From Ciona savignyi (taxonomy: Eukaryota; Chordata; Ascidiacea; Phlebobranchia; Cionidae), in assembly GCA_000149265.1 (NCBI GenBank), contig CH003232.1, forward strand, positions 1,343,017 through 1,407,016: 64,000 bases of DNA, in the 5' to 3' direction. Of this stretch, positions 45,655 to 58,257 are shown one piece after another. Every line of letters starts with the position of its first letter. Position 1 is the stretch's first letter. Both the position numbers and the translations under genes were made by a program. Below the pieces are notes generated by a model, which saw only the letters and a program-made list of their open reading frames with translations, did not search any database and had not been told where the DNA came from.

Positions 45655-47000
45655 CGAAATTTTGCTTTTATAATTATTGTAACCCAACCTTGACGTATCC
45701 TTGACAGTCAGGCAAATTTGGATATTTTACCCAGTAACACGTAAAACGGCTACGATTTACAAAGCACAAAAACGGAAACATGATAAATGTTCTCAGGAAA
45801 TTGAATTTGAACGTTTAAGTAAAGTTGTAACACGTTTTAGTAAAGTTTTACGTTTTAGTAAATTCGCTGTCACTCGCAGTTTGGTTAACGGTTTCGTTTA
45901 GTTAAATATTTAACGATCGAATAGAATATATTTAAGATTTGGCATATACCACTGTGCCATTTAGTAGAATAACTAACAACATGCGAGTGCGGAATGTTGT
46001 CAGAAGTCTACCCAACTATACACAATGCCACTTTCATTAGCCTGATACCCGTCCATTATAAGTTCACATTGAACAATACACAATGTTCCACACCGTTGGC
46101 AGTGAAACTCTATCTCACCGCTATGAGTTGCGCTGACGACAAAATAAGTTGTACACTACTGTACACTACTAATACACTGCTGAACTATGCGCTCACGCCT
46201 GCTGACTTTCACCTTGCAATTCAAGATGCCGACAACTACAACAGTTTAATGCGAACATCCATAAAAAAAATTCCTCTAAATTAAAAAAAACTTCACAAAC
46301 AGTTTTCTTGGGAACATGGCTGTGCTTTTAAAATTCGCAAAGGTTATGTTTTTTCGACGAAGCAGCCAATTTAGGTGTTCGATTTTAGTTATATAGATAT
46401 TTCTTCTTAGAAGAGAAGTTATATAAAAATTACAATATTTTATATATATATACATTTATCCGAGCATTGGAAAGTAGTTTATTACTCATGTAATTGTATT
46501 TTAGTTTGGAAAATCAAGTTTTGGAACCAACTGGTTATTATATAGTTCCCTTCTGGACTCAGGGGTCCTCTTAACCGCGTTCCGCCGTGACAGTGTGTTT
46601 AAATGTAACGATTTGTATTAGAAAACCGTTTGGCGAGTCATGAATGAAACGAGTGTAACCTTAGCGTATTCGTGGTTGTGAGCCGAATTGGTTAATCCCA
46701 CGGTTACAATCAAACAGGTTAGGTTACAAAAGGCACAAAGGTAACTACAGGATAAATCTTTTCAAAAAAACAAAGAAAAATGTTTCAGTAAAGTTTTTTT
46801 TACAATTGGGTTGGCATGCTTAACACGGTTCTTGCCCCTGTACGTTAATGATAGAAAGAAATTAGATTTAAAATTGAATATTTTGTGAAAATGAAAAACA
46901 ATTTAGATAAGTGTTTATTACTGAATAATGAAATTTAATCCATACAGTTTAGCTGTTAACCTTTATTTTTGTAGCAAAATTAATAGCACTGTAGAAAAGG
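45655..47000 (+). promoter_or_regulatory. Upstream region of FUT8-like copy B
   Basis: Homologous to 57040-58257 upstream of copy C. It holds 'cactcgcagtttggttaacg', the palindrome GTTAAATATTTAAC at 45901-45914, and 'ctgttaacctttatttttgtag' ending near 46975, an acceptor-like site before the start exon. Confidence 0.5.
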
Positions 47001-50000
47001 ATGTCGGTCAAACAAATATGTTCGAAATCCTTGGTTAGATTTGGACCTTTAAGTATTTTAGCCGCAATAATTTTTGTTGCTTACTTTACCGGAACATCTG
47101 CACGATTATGGTAAGTTACTTAAGCATGCATTTCAAAGCATTTTTAAAACAAAATCAAGACTACTGTCGTTTGGCTAACACGGTTAAACATAATTTATTG
47201 ATGTTGGTAATTCAGTAATTCATTTCAGGTATTGTTCACATTATAAAACGCAGCGATATTCTATTGCGTTTAATCTCAGTACTTGGTAAACTCCTTTTTA
47301 AATAAACACATTAAAATTACACTGTGACGCTAAAATTCTTGCGTTAAAATAAATAAGTAAGAAACTGATGTGTAGATATACACGAATTTAACAAAAATAT
47401 TCTTCTTTTTTAAAAAACTAAAAAAAAAGGTTTGGAAAAAATCTTTTAAGATGATGTAATGAAATGGTCCATAAGTGCGTAATTTTAACAAGAATATTTA
47501 CGGTTTACTAAACATGGATAATTAATTTGGTTTGTTATGTCAGGTGCTTTTATTTGCGGTCTGCGCAACCAAAAATTATACATGGTTTAAACTTTATACC
47601 AATTGTGCTTGCATAAATGTATATGGTTTAGACAACACACTAATTGTGCTTTTTTAAACGTATATGGTTTAGACCAGGGGTTCTTAAACTGGGGGGCGCG
47701 CCCCCCTTGGGGGGCGTGGAAGCTTCTCAAGGGGGGCGCGAGCATGACAGTGACATATTGCAGGGTTCGAATTAACGATTTAGCTATGTTAAATTGCCTT
47801 AGAATGCGGTTTTAGAACCTCTCAAACTAATCTTTAAAGCCAGAAAGATAATTCATTAAGCAAACAGTAACGTTATTAAGTTGTAATGATAAACTACAAT
47901 AAACGTATCGTGAGTTAATGCGTGTAGGATAGGACAAATATCGACGAAACGAAGCCTTTGAAACGAGTAATCTTACTTGTTAAAACACCATATAACCTTA
48001 TTATAAAGAGGTGTGTCGCATCTCCGCCAATCATAAATAAAGGAATCGTGGTATATTAACGCATAATGGCTATTGTTGCCTTGTGATAGAAATGCTTATT
48101 ATGCGTCAATAATGCAAAGTAAAAGCAAGGTAAATAAATAAATAAATGTTATAGTAATTCCATTGTTAAATGTTATGTTGAAGGCAAAATATGTTATATT
48201 ATATTGTGTTACTAACGGTAATTTATATTTTCGCGATTTTGTTAAATTTTGTAATTCACGAACTTTAGAAAATGGTTCGCCAATAGCGATTCGCGGTCCC
48301 TTGCATCCTTCACACTAAGCACGGTATTGGCAAATAAATTATTATTCTATTTTTCGTAAATTCGATTTTTGAGTAGGTGCGGCGTGAGCATGAATCACAA
48401 ATCTCAAGGGGGGCGCGACTGAAAAAGTTTAAGAACCACTGGTTTAGACATTAAACTAATTGTGGTTGCATAAGCGTATATGGTTTAAACATTATATCAA
48501 TTGTGCTTACATAAACGTATATGGTTTAAACATTATACCAAATATGCGTGCATACACTTATATGTTTTAAACATTGCACCAATTGTGCTTGCAAATAAAC
48601 GTATACCATACAAAATGTGTTCTACAGATAGCGGCGGTAAAACACGTGACACTCTTTAGTTCTAAACCAACTATTTTGATATATTTTTTTTATTTTGAGC
48701 CATATAACTATTTTGAGCCCTATCTAAACGACTGTTGTTTTCCATATTTTTTTATTTTTTATTTCCTATTTAAGTTTTTTGTTGCGTGTTTTGATGTAAA
48801 AAATAATTATTAACTAAACCGGAACCACTATAATTTTAATGTATTTGCTAAATATATTTTTCCTTGAATTGATAGGAATATCCTTCCACAAGCAAGAGAG
48901 TTCGTTAACCCTTACGCGAAAAGAGCGAAATTTGAACAGGAAAATCTACACGAAAACACAAGTATAACATATTATACTATGCATTAACAAACTTGTATCT
49001 GTCCCATCCATACTAACGTGTGTTTGTAGGCACGGATGTAATATTCATATTTATCGATTTAAATGGGAAAACACAAGGGGCGTTAATATAATTACTTGTA
49101 ATAACACCTGCTTTTTTAGCAATCTTATATTATTCCATCGATGGCGATTTGCTGATGAGACTGATGCAAAATAGTAAGATGTTGGAAGAATTGCTTATTT
49201 ATCACCTTAAAAAATCCGAAATAAAACAGGAAGAAAGAGACTTGTTTAAACAACTAGGAATACAATTACAGCAGTAAGTGCGAGTTTTTGCAAAATGCTA
49301 CTTTGTGTCTATTTGCTTGGCAACGTTAGTATTTGACATGCTGCAATAACTCCAATAACCTGTCTGTTGCCATCCGGTAATTTGTTGCATGTGTGATAAC
49401 ATTTGTATTCCACGTGTGATTGGACTCCCTGTGTTTTTCCACGCACGAGGAAAAAAGCATTAGTGTTCCGAATATCTTGTCCAACTGTACCTTAAACTGA
49501 ACATTTATTGTTTCGTCCATTTATCTTGGTTGGTTTATGCGTCCCCCAAGGCTTGCAAATACAAAACTTGTAGATAACTTAGAGCTCGCTGGTCGCTAGC
49601 TCTTCGGTTGTGTCCCTTGGCAAGCCACTTAGCGGACATTGCCTGAACCCATTGGAATGATGGATGTGTTTAACGCCCTTGTGTTTAGCCTTTACCGGGG
49701 ATAAACATTATTATTTATTCTATAAAATAACCATATGTTTTAAAATAATTAATAAAATACGTTTTACCAGGGTGATCTACTCCGATATTGAAAAGCTATA
49801 TTCGACTGCATTTCTTGAAAAGCAACAAGAACTTGAAAAACTAAATACTCTTGCTTTCTCCTTTATATCCATCAGCCAAGTAATTTGAATTTTTAAATAT
49901 GTTATTTGGAAGTTATAAGATAAGGGTATTTAGGTTTTATCTTTGATAATGTAAAAACGCAAGAAGCCTTCTCACACGGGTAACCATCAGATGATCTTGT

Positions 50001-53000
50001 GTCCAGTAGCACATATCATTCCACTTGGTTTGCTGAGTGCTTTGCCCAAGGACACAATATAGGCTCTATACATGCTTCGTATACAAATTCTCATTAAGTA
50101 TTTAAAAATATGTACAGTACTTGTTAAACAAAATTAAACCATTTCTGTGTGTGTATTTAAAATATTTTTTGGTAGAACCCTTCAAACTGTTCGTCTGCAA
50201 AAAAGCTCTTCTGCAACGTGAAGTACCATTGTGGACTAGGTTGTATGATGCACCATTACAGCCTGTGTCTCTTCATAGCTCTCGGGACCAACCGAGTTAT
50301 GATCTGGGATCTCAACCAGGTCACCTACTACCTGGAATNNNNNNNNNNNNNNNNNNNNNNNNNNNNNNNNNNNNNNNNNNNNNNNNNNNNNNNNNNNNNN
50401 NNNNNNNNNNNNNNNNNNNNNNNNNNNNNNNNNNNNNNGACGTAATAAAGAATCCAAGTCGTTGCCAAAGTTATAATGAAGAATTGGCATCAGCTGCAGA
50501 GTGGCGTAGTGAGTTTATAAATAGAAATATTTCGTGCTAAATTTAAGAAGTCAGTTAATTTCTAACCATATTAAACTGTTAAAAATGCTATAATTTGTTT
50601 TATATATTTTTGACAGAGTTTTTTATTAAAAATAATTTGGGGGGTTTAGTATTCTTGTTTGTTTTATTTCTGTATTTTGTATTTTTGTTTTATGCGGATA
50701 GGGACATCCCAAATTGGCGGATGGTTTTTAATGACTTATATGATCTTTTAGTTCCTGACATAGAATACATATGGATATCTTACGGCAAATTTATGTTTTA
50801 TTAGTCTTTGCTTTCTTTTTTTTTACCATTTAAAAATAGAGTCAGGTTGTGAAATTTTGTTCTATGGAAATTTTGTTTTTATTTGTCAATATTACTTGTG
50901 GGAACTAGGCTGTGTTTGAAATTCAAAGTACTAGCAAATTGTTTGAAAGTATAGCAGACAAACGTTTAAAATCCTTATAATCAGTAATCCTACAGTACCT
51001 ACCCCTATGATGTTTCTAAGAAAAATCTTTGGTTGGGATTATGAAGTATGTATATAAAATATAACCCTCGTCAAACGACTTTTACTTGAACGACACACAC
51101 AGGCCCCCAGGAAACTGATCCTACACCGTCGGACGCACCAATCGTCAAAGTTACCGGCTACAAAAATTCGGTTTTTGTGCCAAACACAGTTCCCAGTCAA
51201 TTTCTACCACGTATCAAGCTCGTTCTAGCAGAACCATGGATGTGGTGGACGGGTCATGTGACGAATTACATGTTTCGATTGAAGGAGTCTATGTCAAAAG
51301 AAGTTGAAGATTATAAAACGAAATCAGGCTTCGGTCATCCGATAGTCGGGTATGTAAAATATTTAGTAATAAAAACACAGCATATTGTAGTGTTGCAAAG
51401 TGATCGTGTGGCCGATTGTTTAACGCGATCAATACATTTACCTTAATATACATGCAAAAGATCTTGGATATGACTCCATTATGGGTTCGAAGCATGTCAA
51501 AATTAATAAAATGTAACCGTAAAAGCCCCTATTACATTTTGACGTTGTTTATGTAATTTCTTGGATGTACGATTATCAAACGTGGTCTCTTTCAATAAGA
51601 CTGGCGCAAAACTAGTATAAATAATGTGTATTAATAGGTTCTGCCACAACTGAAGGAACTTCTTTACCATAAAGCACATAGCAATAATTTAGGTAACAGT
51701 GGTTGCAAGGTGTTTTGACGTTTGCGTTTTCTATTCACGGAGATAAAAGCGTGAATATATCCCACTTAATCATGTACATACCCCATTCCAGAATTCACGT
51801 CAGAAGGACGGATAAAATCCGAGAAGCCGATTACCAAGACTTGGATTCTTATATGGAATACGCAATTAATTGGTATGACCAATACACAATAAGGCACGGG
51901 AATGTGTCGAGAAAAATATTTCTAGCATCAGATGATCCAGCGATAATGGAAGAGGCGAAGAGCAAGTTAGTTGTTATTTTATGTTGTCGTTTTATTTAAC
52001 CTAAAACAAAACTGTGATATTTTTTTAAGTTGTTATGCAAGGCAATTTACATAATATATAATTTTAAATTTTAAGCCACAGTCCGCACAAAACCTTAAGA
52101 ATGTTTAGGTATGTCAGATGGTAGAGGATATTCATGTTTATCCCCGCAAATTTTATATTACATTGCGTCGGGTTACTGAAGCTATTGCAATAAGTTGTGT
52201 ATTAGAAGACAATCTTTATTTGGTTTAGTAGAACTTATATAGTCTTTGGGTTAAGGCAATATTCCCTAAATGCCTTGTCATAGGACACAACCGACCAGTC
52301 ACCGACCAGTTACGATTTTGAAAGCCTTCGGCTAACTAAAGGCAACACATTTACCCACCAAGCTAATTAGTCGGTAAACGACTGAATGTTCTAAATAAAC
52401 AATACTTCGCAACAGGTACCCAACCTACCAGTTTATATACGGAGACTTTGCAAGTGCTGGTGTAAAATCGAGGTTCACCAAGAATGGTTTGTTTGGTATC
52501 GTGAAGGATATATTTCTCTTGAGGGAATGTGATTACGTTGTCTTAACAATGTCATCAAACGTTAGTAGGCCTGTATATCTAACTGTTGGGACATGTAAAA
52601 TAGTCACATCGTGTTTCCTGGCCAAATAGATTGATGTGTTAATCATACACCGTTAATGTGTCGCATTAACACGGCCAACGTTGAGTCGACACATGGACAC
52701 AACCGACTACTTAGCGACCAGTTTCGTACCTGCAAACCCTCGGCTGAAAGGCGACACACTAACCCATCGGACTAATCCAACGGACCTTCCGTTGAGTTAG
52801 GCCTAAGCTATTGTAAAGTGTTAAACGTGGTGAAGCAATTGCTGTAGTTTTTGTCTCACCTATTATACCCTTGTGTTAAGACAACAACTGCTAATTGAAA
52901 TTCTTAATGGCACATCTAATTAAATAGAAGCTGATTACAATGGTTTTATGCTGATGATCCCACAGTTTAAGTGTGGGTTAACATAATAATATGTGTACAT

Positions 53001-53415
53001 TCAAGGAAAAGATACTAAAATACTAACATATAGACGCATTCCTATCATACAGATTGGACGGTATGTACAAGAAATGCGACAAACTTCTTCCCAGGACGCG
53101 ACGTTTCGCTTTGCCAATCTTGACAATTCATATCACATAACCAACGGCAGAGACATTGTCCACGAAGTTCTACTTGACCACACCCCGCTCGTACCGTGTG
53201 ACCAAAAGGTTCGAAGACATACCGACGGTAGTTGTGAAATGACAATGAAAGTAGGGGATCGCATTGTTAATAGTCCGTTGCTGAAGAAAGGAATTATGCT
53301 TGGTGGATTAAACCAACGAACTAAACAAGTTGGAATGTACCCAGCGTTTAAAGTAAAACCCGTATTGACGCCTGAGTCCTATCCTATTTCAATGGTTGAA
53401 AACGATGTCTTCTAG
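47001..53415 (+). CDS. FUT8-like alpha-1,6-fucosyltransferase, copy B (assembly gap in exon 5)
   Basis: Nine coding exons: 47001-47110, 48876-48961, 49120-49273, 49771-49879, 50176-50508, 51103-51349, 51792-51965, 52416-52560, 53053-53415. Lengths match copy A exon by exon except exon 5, which contains 100 N (50339-50438). Without the gap, and with the few bases present in A and C restored, the protein would be about 541 residues. Domain order and motifs are as in copy A: membrane anchor starting MSVKQICSKS, stem with EKQQELEKLN, CGLGCMMHH, HVRRTDK, SDDP, VKD, and a C-terminal SH3-like domain. Introns and upstream DNA are much closer to copy C than to A. Intron 1 carries a hAT MITE missing from copy C. 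The reading frame is open in all sequenced parts. Confidence 0.88.
47590..48605. repeat. ~40-bp intron-1 minisatellite of copy B, split by a hAT MITE
   Basis: About two units before the hAT element (47590-47665) and about four after it (48450-48605). Confidence 0.75.
47675..48441. mobile_element. hAT-type MITE (hAT-2) in intron 1 of copy B
   Basis: The left end is CAGGGGTTCTTAAACTGG and the right end the inverse of CAGTGGTTCTTAAACTTTTT. The 8-bp target duplication GTTTAGAC lies at 47667-47674 and 48442-48449. It is a 767-bp copy of the same family as 30587-31427, in the other orientation, without a gap. Copy C has the undisturbed site at about 59030-59045. Confidence 0.92.
49505..49710 (+). 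repeat. SINE family 1, old shared copy in intron 3 of copy B
   Basis: Counterpart of 39300-39490 and 60112-60310. Confidence 0.65.
50339..50438. other. Assembly gap (100 N) inside exon 5 of copy B
   Basis: Flanks 'ctacctggaat' and 'gacgtaataaag'. In copies A and C only four bases (gcag) separate 'cctggaat' from 'gacgtaat', so the gap could be nearly empty or could hide a local duplication. Confidence 0.9.
51404..51510 (+). repeat. tRNA-Ser-like SINE family 2 in intron 6 of copy B
   Basis: Head 'cgtgtggccgattgtttaac' and box-B-like 'gggttcgaagc'. In copy C this intron is shorter and only a head fragment (61888-61930) remains. Confidence 0.65.
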
Positions 53416-54110
53416 CAAATGTGTTGCTTAAAAAAACCTTCGGTATTGTAAATGTTCGTAGTTTTAGTTTAGTTTATTTTTTGCTTCCACGATGAAAACA
53501 CGAAGCGGGACTATCGGTAAAAATTTGGAAAACGGGAAAAAACGGCAAAACGACAGTCGTTAGAACACGTCTAAAAAAAAGAAATAAACTATTAAAATTC
53601 TGTATAATTTGACGTGGCCGCTAAACCCAATTAAAAAAAATAAAAAAAATATTAAAAATAATTAATTAATTGTTTATAAAATAAAAATTGCACTAAGCCT
53701 CGAAGAAAAGTGTGCGGTAAAGCGACCCGTGCAATGGGGGAGTCGGCTTTAGGAGAAGGGGTGGCCCGGAAAGTGTGGGCCGCAGTGGAAAAAGAAAAAC
53801 CGTACTGTTTGTCAGTTGTTTAATTGGATTTGTGGTGAATCGATGCTTTCGGGAACTAATATAATTGTTTATGTATAATGATCACGTATATTGTTTGTAG
53901 AACACGTATGTGAACGTATTTTTGCTTACAAGTCATTTGCGTCTTATTTACGACAAGTATACACCGCCCTTTGTATTTAAAACGTCAGTCATAATCGCAA
54001 TTAAAATAGGCGTAGAAAAGTCTCCCTTCGGGGTAAATCTTTGATATATATTGTTGTGTATCTAACGTACAATATTGCAACTAACCGCGTTATATGCGCT
54101 GCATTCTAAG
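53416..54110 (+). other. 3' flank of copy B, with a dispersed repeat
   Basis: About 53465-53810 is an inserted unclassified repeat ('gggaaaaaacggcaaaacga', then 'gtcggctttaggagaagggg'). Relatives lie at 55830-56125 and, in part, near 11.5 and 27.5 kb. It separates two pieces that are continuous after copy A. 53815-54110 matches the 3' flank of copy A closely. Confidence 0.6.
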
Positions 54111-55010
54111 TAATAGTAATAGAATGCAGCCTACAGAATAAAATACTGCCTTGCGTCTATAGTCTATATTCTGAATTTTATGCTGTAAGTTATCGAAGTC
54201 AGAAAACGGACAAGCACCGACTTTACAAATTGGAAAGGACAGCCTAAAGCGACCTTTTGGTTTAGCGACGAGCGGCCAAATGCGCTTGCCCCGATAATGG
54301 CATAAAAGAAAAGATTCTAAGTTAATATCCATTTTAGTGTTGCACGGCCTATTGATTTTAATATAAAACATTCGTAATAACAAGCCCATGCACATCGAGG
54401 TTAAAATGTCCAGAGTAATACTGTAACTATCGAATTGCAAAACAGCTACATATCTTGTACGTGTTGTCGAATGTTTAACCTGACAATACGTATACAAACT
54501 TTACAAAAACGTTCCAGGTGACGAGCCCATCATGGTTTCTAAACTTGGCTCGGTAAAAAAACAAAAACACATATAAACATCTTATTTGGGGGGTTTTGAC
54601 CGTAAGAAAAAGCAAAATATGAAGTAAAGTGAGTTTTCTGCGAAAAGGCAGAAGTACACATAAGCATTTACAGATTTTTAACAAAATAGTACAACAGAAT
54701 AACACAGAGCACAAACCTATTAACTTACTAATGTTCAGATGTGATAATAAGACCTAACGTGTTCGCAATATACTGCATTGAAGTAAACTCGTATTTTAGT
54801 TATTAGTTAATCCTTTTTGATTGTTGATCTTAGTGTTATTTAATAGCTTTTGATTTAATAGCTTAAGAATATTTGTTCATTATCCTTAAATTGCACCAAC
54901 TAAAACTAAAAGAATTTCAACTTTGAATAGGGCACTAATAGTTAGTAAGTGATTGTGTTCTATATTTTATTTAAATGCCATTTCATATATATCTGTAAAT
55001 AATAATGCGT
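54111..55010. other. Intergenic, little recognised
   Basis: 54449-54560 holds a reverse tRNA-Ser-like family 2 fragment ('gacgagcccatcatggtttc'). A ~100-bp stretch near 54130-54290 includes 'gcgcttgccccgataatgg', as after copy A. No gene is supported. Confidence 0.5.
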
Positions 55011-55234
55011 ATTTTTACATTTTCGTAGGATCTCACTTCACTTTATACTTCTCACATTATAACATCCCATACACAACGAGTTATTGGATTGAAGTTTGAT
55101 TCTTTGATATTTCTTACGGCCAACACGACCCAAACAAATATTGCAACTGTTTTGCAATTGGGGTTTAATGTCCCAAAGTTATACACACAATGCGATATGA
55201 ATGCTGATAATATAACGCATCATGGAAAAAGTCA

Positions 55235-55440
55235 CAATACCGAACATCAGCACAATTATGGTAAGTTGCTTAAGCATGGATATCAAAGCAATTTTAAGAT
55301 TTTAACGAAATCAAGACTACTGTCGTTTGGCCAATACATAAGTCATGTTGGTAATTTATTTCATGTAATATACACATTATAAAATGCAACGATTTTTATT
55401 ACGTTTGATGTACCTGGTAAACAGTGACTGATCGCAGCGA
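55235..55440 (+). pseudogene. Relic of FUT8-like exon 1 end and intron 1 (P2)
   Basis: 'accgaacatcagcacaattatg' with minor changes, followed by 'gtaagttgcttaagcatgg', matches the end of exon 1 and the start of intron 1 of the intact copies, especially copy A. The similarity continues through 'caagactactgtcgtttggcc' into a degenerate SINE (55440-55605) that copy A also has. Upstream coding sequence is not recognisable, so this is a leftover of another duplication. A 97-codon open frame covering it starts at 55089 and has no known match. Confidence 0.65.
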
Positions 55441-55686
55441 ATTTGTGATTTTGCATGAACCCAGCGGATTAGTGGGTTCTATCAAATTGAGGGAAAGTGT
55501 CAATCATACACAATAAACTCCGGTAACCCTACAGTGGGCGCGAGGTAAAATGAGGATTTCCTGTAAATAACGCCTCCAGCGTTTTCTCATTCATGAAGAG
55601 AACGCAGCAAAAACCTGGCTATTTGGTGGTGGTGCTTGGGCTATGCATTTATTTGACAATGCTTGAAACCAGTGGAATAATGGGAC

Positions 55687-56125
55687 AACACTAATAAGAG
55701 AGAAACTACACGCCATTGTGTAAAAACTAACTTTACGCCTTAACCCCAATCCTAACGCTAATCTAAACCTGAACATTAATCCTAACCCAACCAGTCAACC
55801 ACAGGGTCATTGTTTGTTGCACCGGTATTTAGTTTACTTTATTTATTTTTTGCCCCAGTATTAAAAAATGGCAAACTAATCAAATCATGACACAGGAACA
55901 CGAAAAGAAGGCAAAACGAACAGTCGTTAAAACACGTCATTTAAAAAAAAGTATATAATTTAATAAATATAGCGGACGACGCCGCCAACCTAAGCGAAAG
56001 AACAATAATACGCAAACAAAATTTAAATAAGATCGAATATAAAGCCCTGAAGAAGATTGTCCGGTAAAGAGCGACTAGTAATGAGAGGGAGCCGGCTTTA
56101 GGAAAAGGTGTCGCCCGCTACCGAT
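55687..56125. repeat. MITE fragment and dispersed repeat
   Basis: 55687-55800 is a piece of the CTAAAAGGAG MITE family ('ctaatcctaacccaacc' blocks). 55830-56125 is the relative of the dispersed repeat after copy B ('gaacagtcgttaaaacacg', 'gagccggctttaggaaaagg'). Confidence 0.5.
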
Positions 56126-56654
56126 ATAATACCGTTACTTATTCTGTGAATAACAGTTTACTTCTCTGCCTTTATATTTATTATACCGCATATTGTTTTC
56201 CTAGATTATCTGACTATTAAACAAGAAGGTTAAACATCATCTAGGGCGCTATACACTTTCGAAAAAAAAGATTTAACAAAAAATGTTTTTTCGTTCTGCA
56301 TGAACAAATTTCTCCTAAGATTTTTCCGATGCAATACACCTTCTACCAATAACTTGCTAAGTGTTGTTGATTGGCTTAGACTAGAATGACGGACTTTCAG
56401 TTTAGTTCGTCTGCTGGTAAAATGCTTTTTTAAATTTTAGAGAAATTTGTGGAAAGATACATACAGGGCAACGAATTTAATAAAATCTTAACGCAAGATA
56501 AATTTTGCAAATGTTTCGATCAGTCTACGAGCATCACATGTCACTGAGAAAGTTTAGGAATTGTACAGATTTTCTTTGCTGTTACGTCCCACAATGTCAG
56601 TGTAAAGACAGAAGACTTTTCACTAATGCAAGTCAGTGGACCAACGAGAGAAGG
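56126..56654. other. Intergenic, nothing recognised
   Basis: AT-rich, no supported gene or named repeat. Confidence 0.5.
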
Positions 56655-56905
56655 GTAGGATAGGATATTTACATGGGCAATGGTCAGATCACCTCACGCC
56701 CACCGTCGGGTTAGTGGAGCTATTGCAGTGTGGTGTGCATGATAGACACGTTCCTTAAATTTGGTAGAACCCATTAATCTGCTGTGTTCAGGCAATGTCT
56801 GTAAAGTGCCTTGACCAAGGGCACAACCAACTAGCTAGCGACCAGTTTCACACATGCAACCTTTCGATTGAAAGACGACGCACTTAACCGCCAGACTAAC
56901 ATGCC
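56655..56905 (-). repeat. SINE family 1 upstream of copy C, shared with copy B
   Basis: Counterpart of 44645-44878. Here a little more of the tail side is kept ('ggataggatatttacatggg'). Confidence 0.8.
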
Positions 56906-57217
56906 GGGCGAAAGAAACAAGACGAGCGTTACAATTTTCTCTTCAAGATAATTTTAAAGATATGTGTTGCAGTGAATATTTATGAGTATTGCACAAAGTT
57001 TAAAGCCTTAGCATTTGAGTAGCGTATATACATGGTCTCCAGAAATAGTCATGCACTGTTTGAAATTTTGCTTTTTTAATTGTTGTAACCCAACCTTGGC
57101 GTATCCTTGACAGTCAGGCAAATTTGGATTTTATATCTAGTAACACATAAACAGATTACGCTTTACAAGCCACAAAGAGGGAAGCATGACAAATGAAAAT
57201 CAAATTTGAACGTGTTA

Positions 57218-57508
57218 GTCCGGCCCGATGGTCTAGCGGTTAAGTGCGTCGCCTTTCAATCGAAAGGTTGCAGGTGCGAAACTGGTCGCTAGCTAGTCGG
57301 TTGTGTCCTTGGGCAAGGCACTTTACGGACATTGCCTGAACCCAGCGGATTAATGGGTTCTACCAAATTGAAGGAAAGTGTCTATCATACACAACACATT
57401 GCAATAGCTCTGGTAACCCGACGATGGGCGCGAGGTGATCTGACGATTGCCCGTGTGATAACCCCTGGGGTTTTCCCATTCACGGGGATAAACATGAATA
57501 TCCTCCTA
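57218..57508 (+). repeat. SINE family 1, copy C-specific
   Basis: Very well preserved full-length copy with head 'ggcccgatggtctagcggtt' and end 'ggggataaacatgaatatcc'. The homologous region upstream of copy B has unrelated short sequence here, so it is a recent insertion (or was lost in B). Confidence 0.88.
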
Positions 57509-58257
57509 GTTGTGTGAGCACGTTGCTGTCACTCGCAGTTTGGTTAACGGTTTCGTTTAGTTAAATATTTAACGATCGAATAAAATATATTTAAGATTTG
57601 GCATATACCATTGTGCCATTCAATAGAATAACTAACAACTTGCGAGTGCGCAATGTTGTCGAAAGTCTACCCAACTATAAACAATGCCACTTCCATTAGC
57701 CCAGTGCTTCTCAAATGGTGCGCCGCGGCTCACTGGTGCGCCACAGGGGTTAGCTAGGTGCGCCACACTTGCATTTCGTAAATTTACGACAAAGTGTGCA
57801 TAGATCAAAAACTACTAAATAGTTAGTGTCTAGTTCGTTCTTTTCCATTGTAACGTTAGTTCTACATTAACTTTCGAAAAGCAAGAGCATGTGAAAAATT
57901 TAGTGATGAAATTTTTAATTTTCCATCTTTTTCCTAAATTGTTTGAGAATTTAGCATATTGTTTTGACTCTCTGTGCAAGGTGCGCCCGTTCGTTTCTTA
58001 ATTGGTCTCGGGTGCGCCACGAGGTCAAAAAGATCGAGAACCACTGTAGCCTGATACCCGTCTGTTATAAGTTCACATTTAACAATACACAATGTTCCAC
58101 ACCGTTGGCAGTGAAACTCTATACCTCACGGCTGAGTTGCGCTGAGACAAAGGAGTTACAGCACTACACTACTGAACTATAAAGAAATTAAGTCTGTATA
58201 GTTTAGCTGTTAACCTTCTTTTTTGTAGTGCCAAAAGTAATAGCACTGTAGAAAAGG
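57509..58257 (+). promoter_or_regulatory. Upstream region of FUT8-like copy C
   Basis: Contains 'cactcgcagtttggttaacg', the palindrome GTTAAATATTTAAC at 57560-57573, and 'agctgttaaccttcttttttg' followed by 'tag', an acceptor-like site before the start exon. It is interrupted by a hAT MITE (57702-58046). Confidence 0.5.
57702..58046. mobile_element. Short hAT-type MITE (hAT-4), copy C-specific
   Basis: The left end is CAGTGCTTCTCAAATGGTGC and the right end the inverse of CAGTGGTTCTCGATCTTTTT. TAGCC flanks both sides, possibly an eroded 8-bp duplication. Upstream of copy B the site is intact ('cattagcctgatac' near 46036). Confidence 0.8.

Noticed and set aside
47603-47815. Open frame over the left end of the hAT MITE (also at 31305-31575)
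   Set aside because: It spans the terminal repeat of a non-autonomous element and minisatellite units, with no transposase similarity.
50595-50804. Small hydrophobic open frame in intron 5 of copy B
   Set aside because: Length differences against copy C are not multiples of three and copy A has an early stop, so it is unlikely to be coding.
54090-54497. 135-codon open frame on the minus strand
   Set aside because: Low-complexity, no recognisable domain, overlaps the repeated 3' flank and a SINE fragment; copy A's flank does not keep it.
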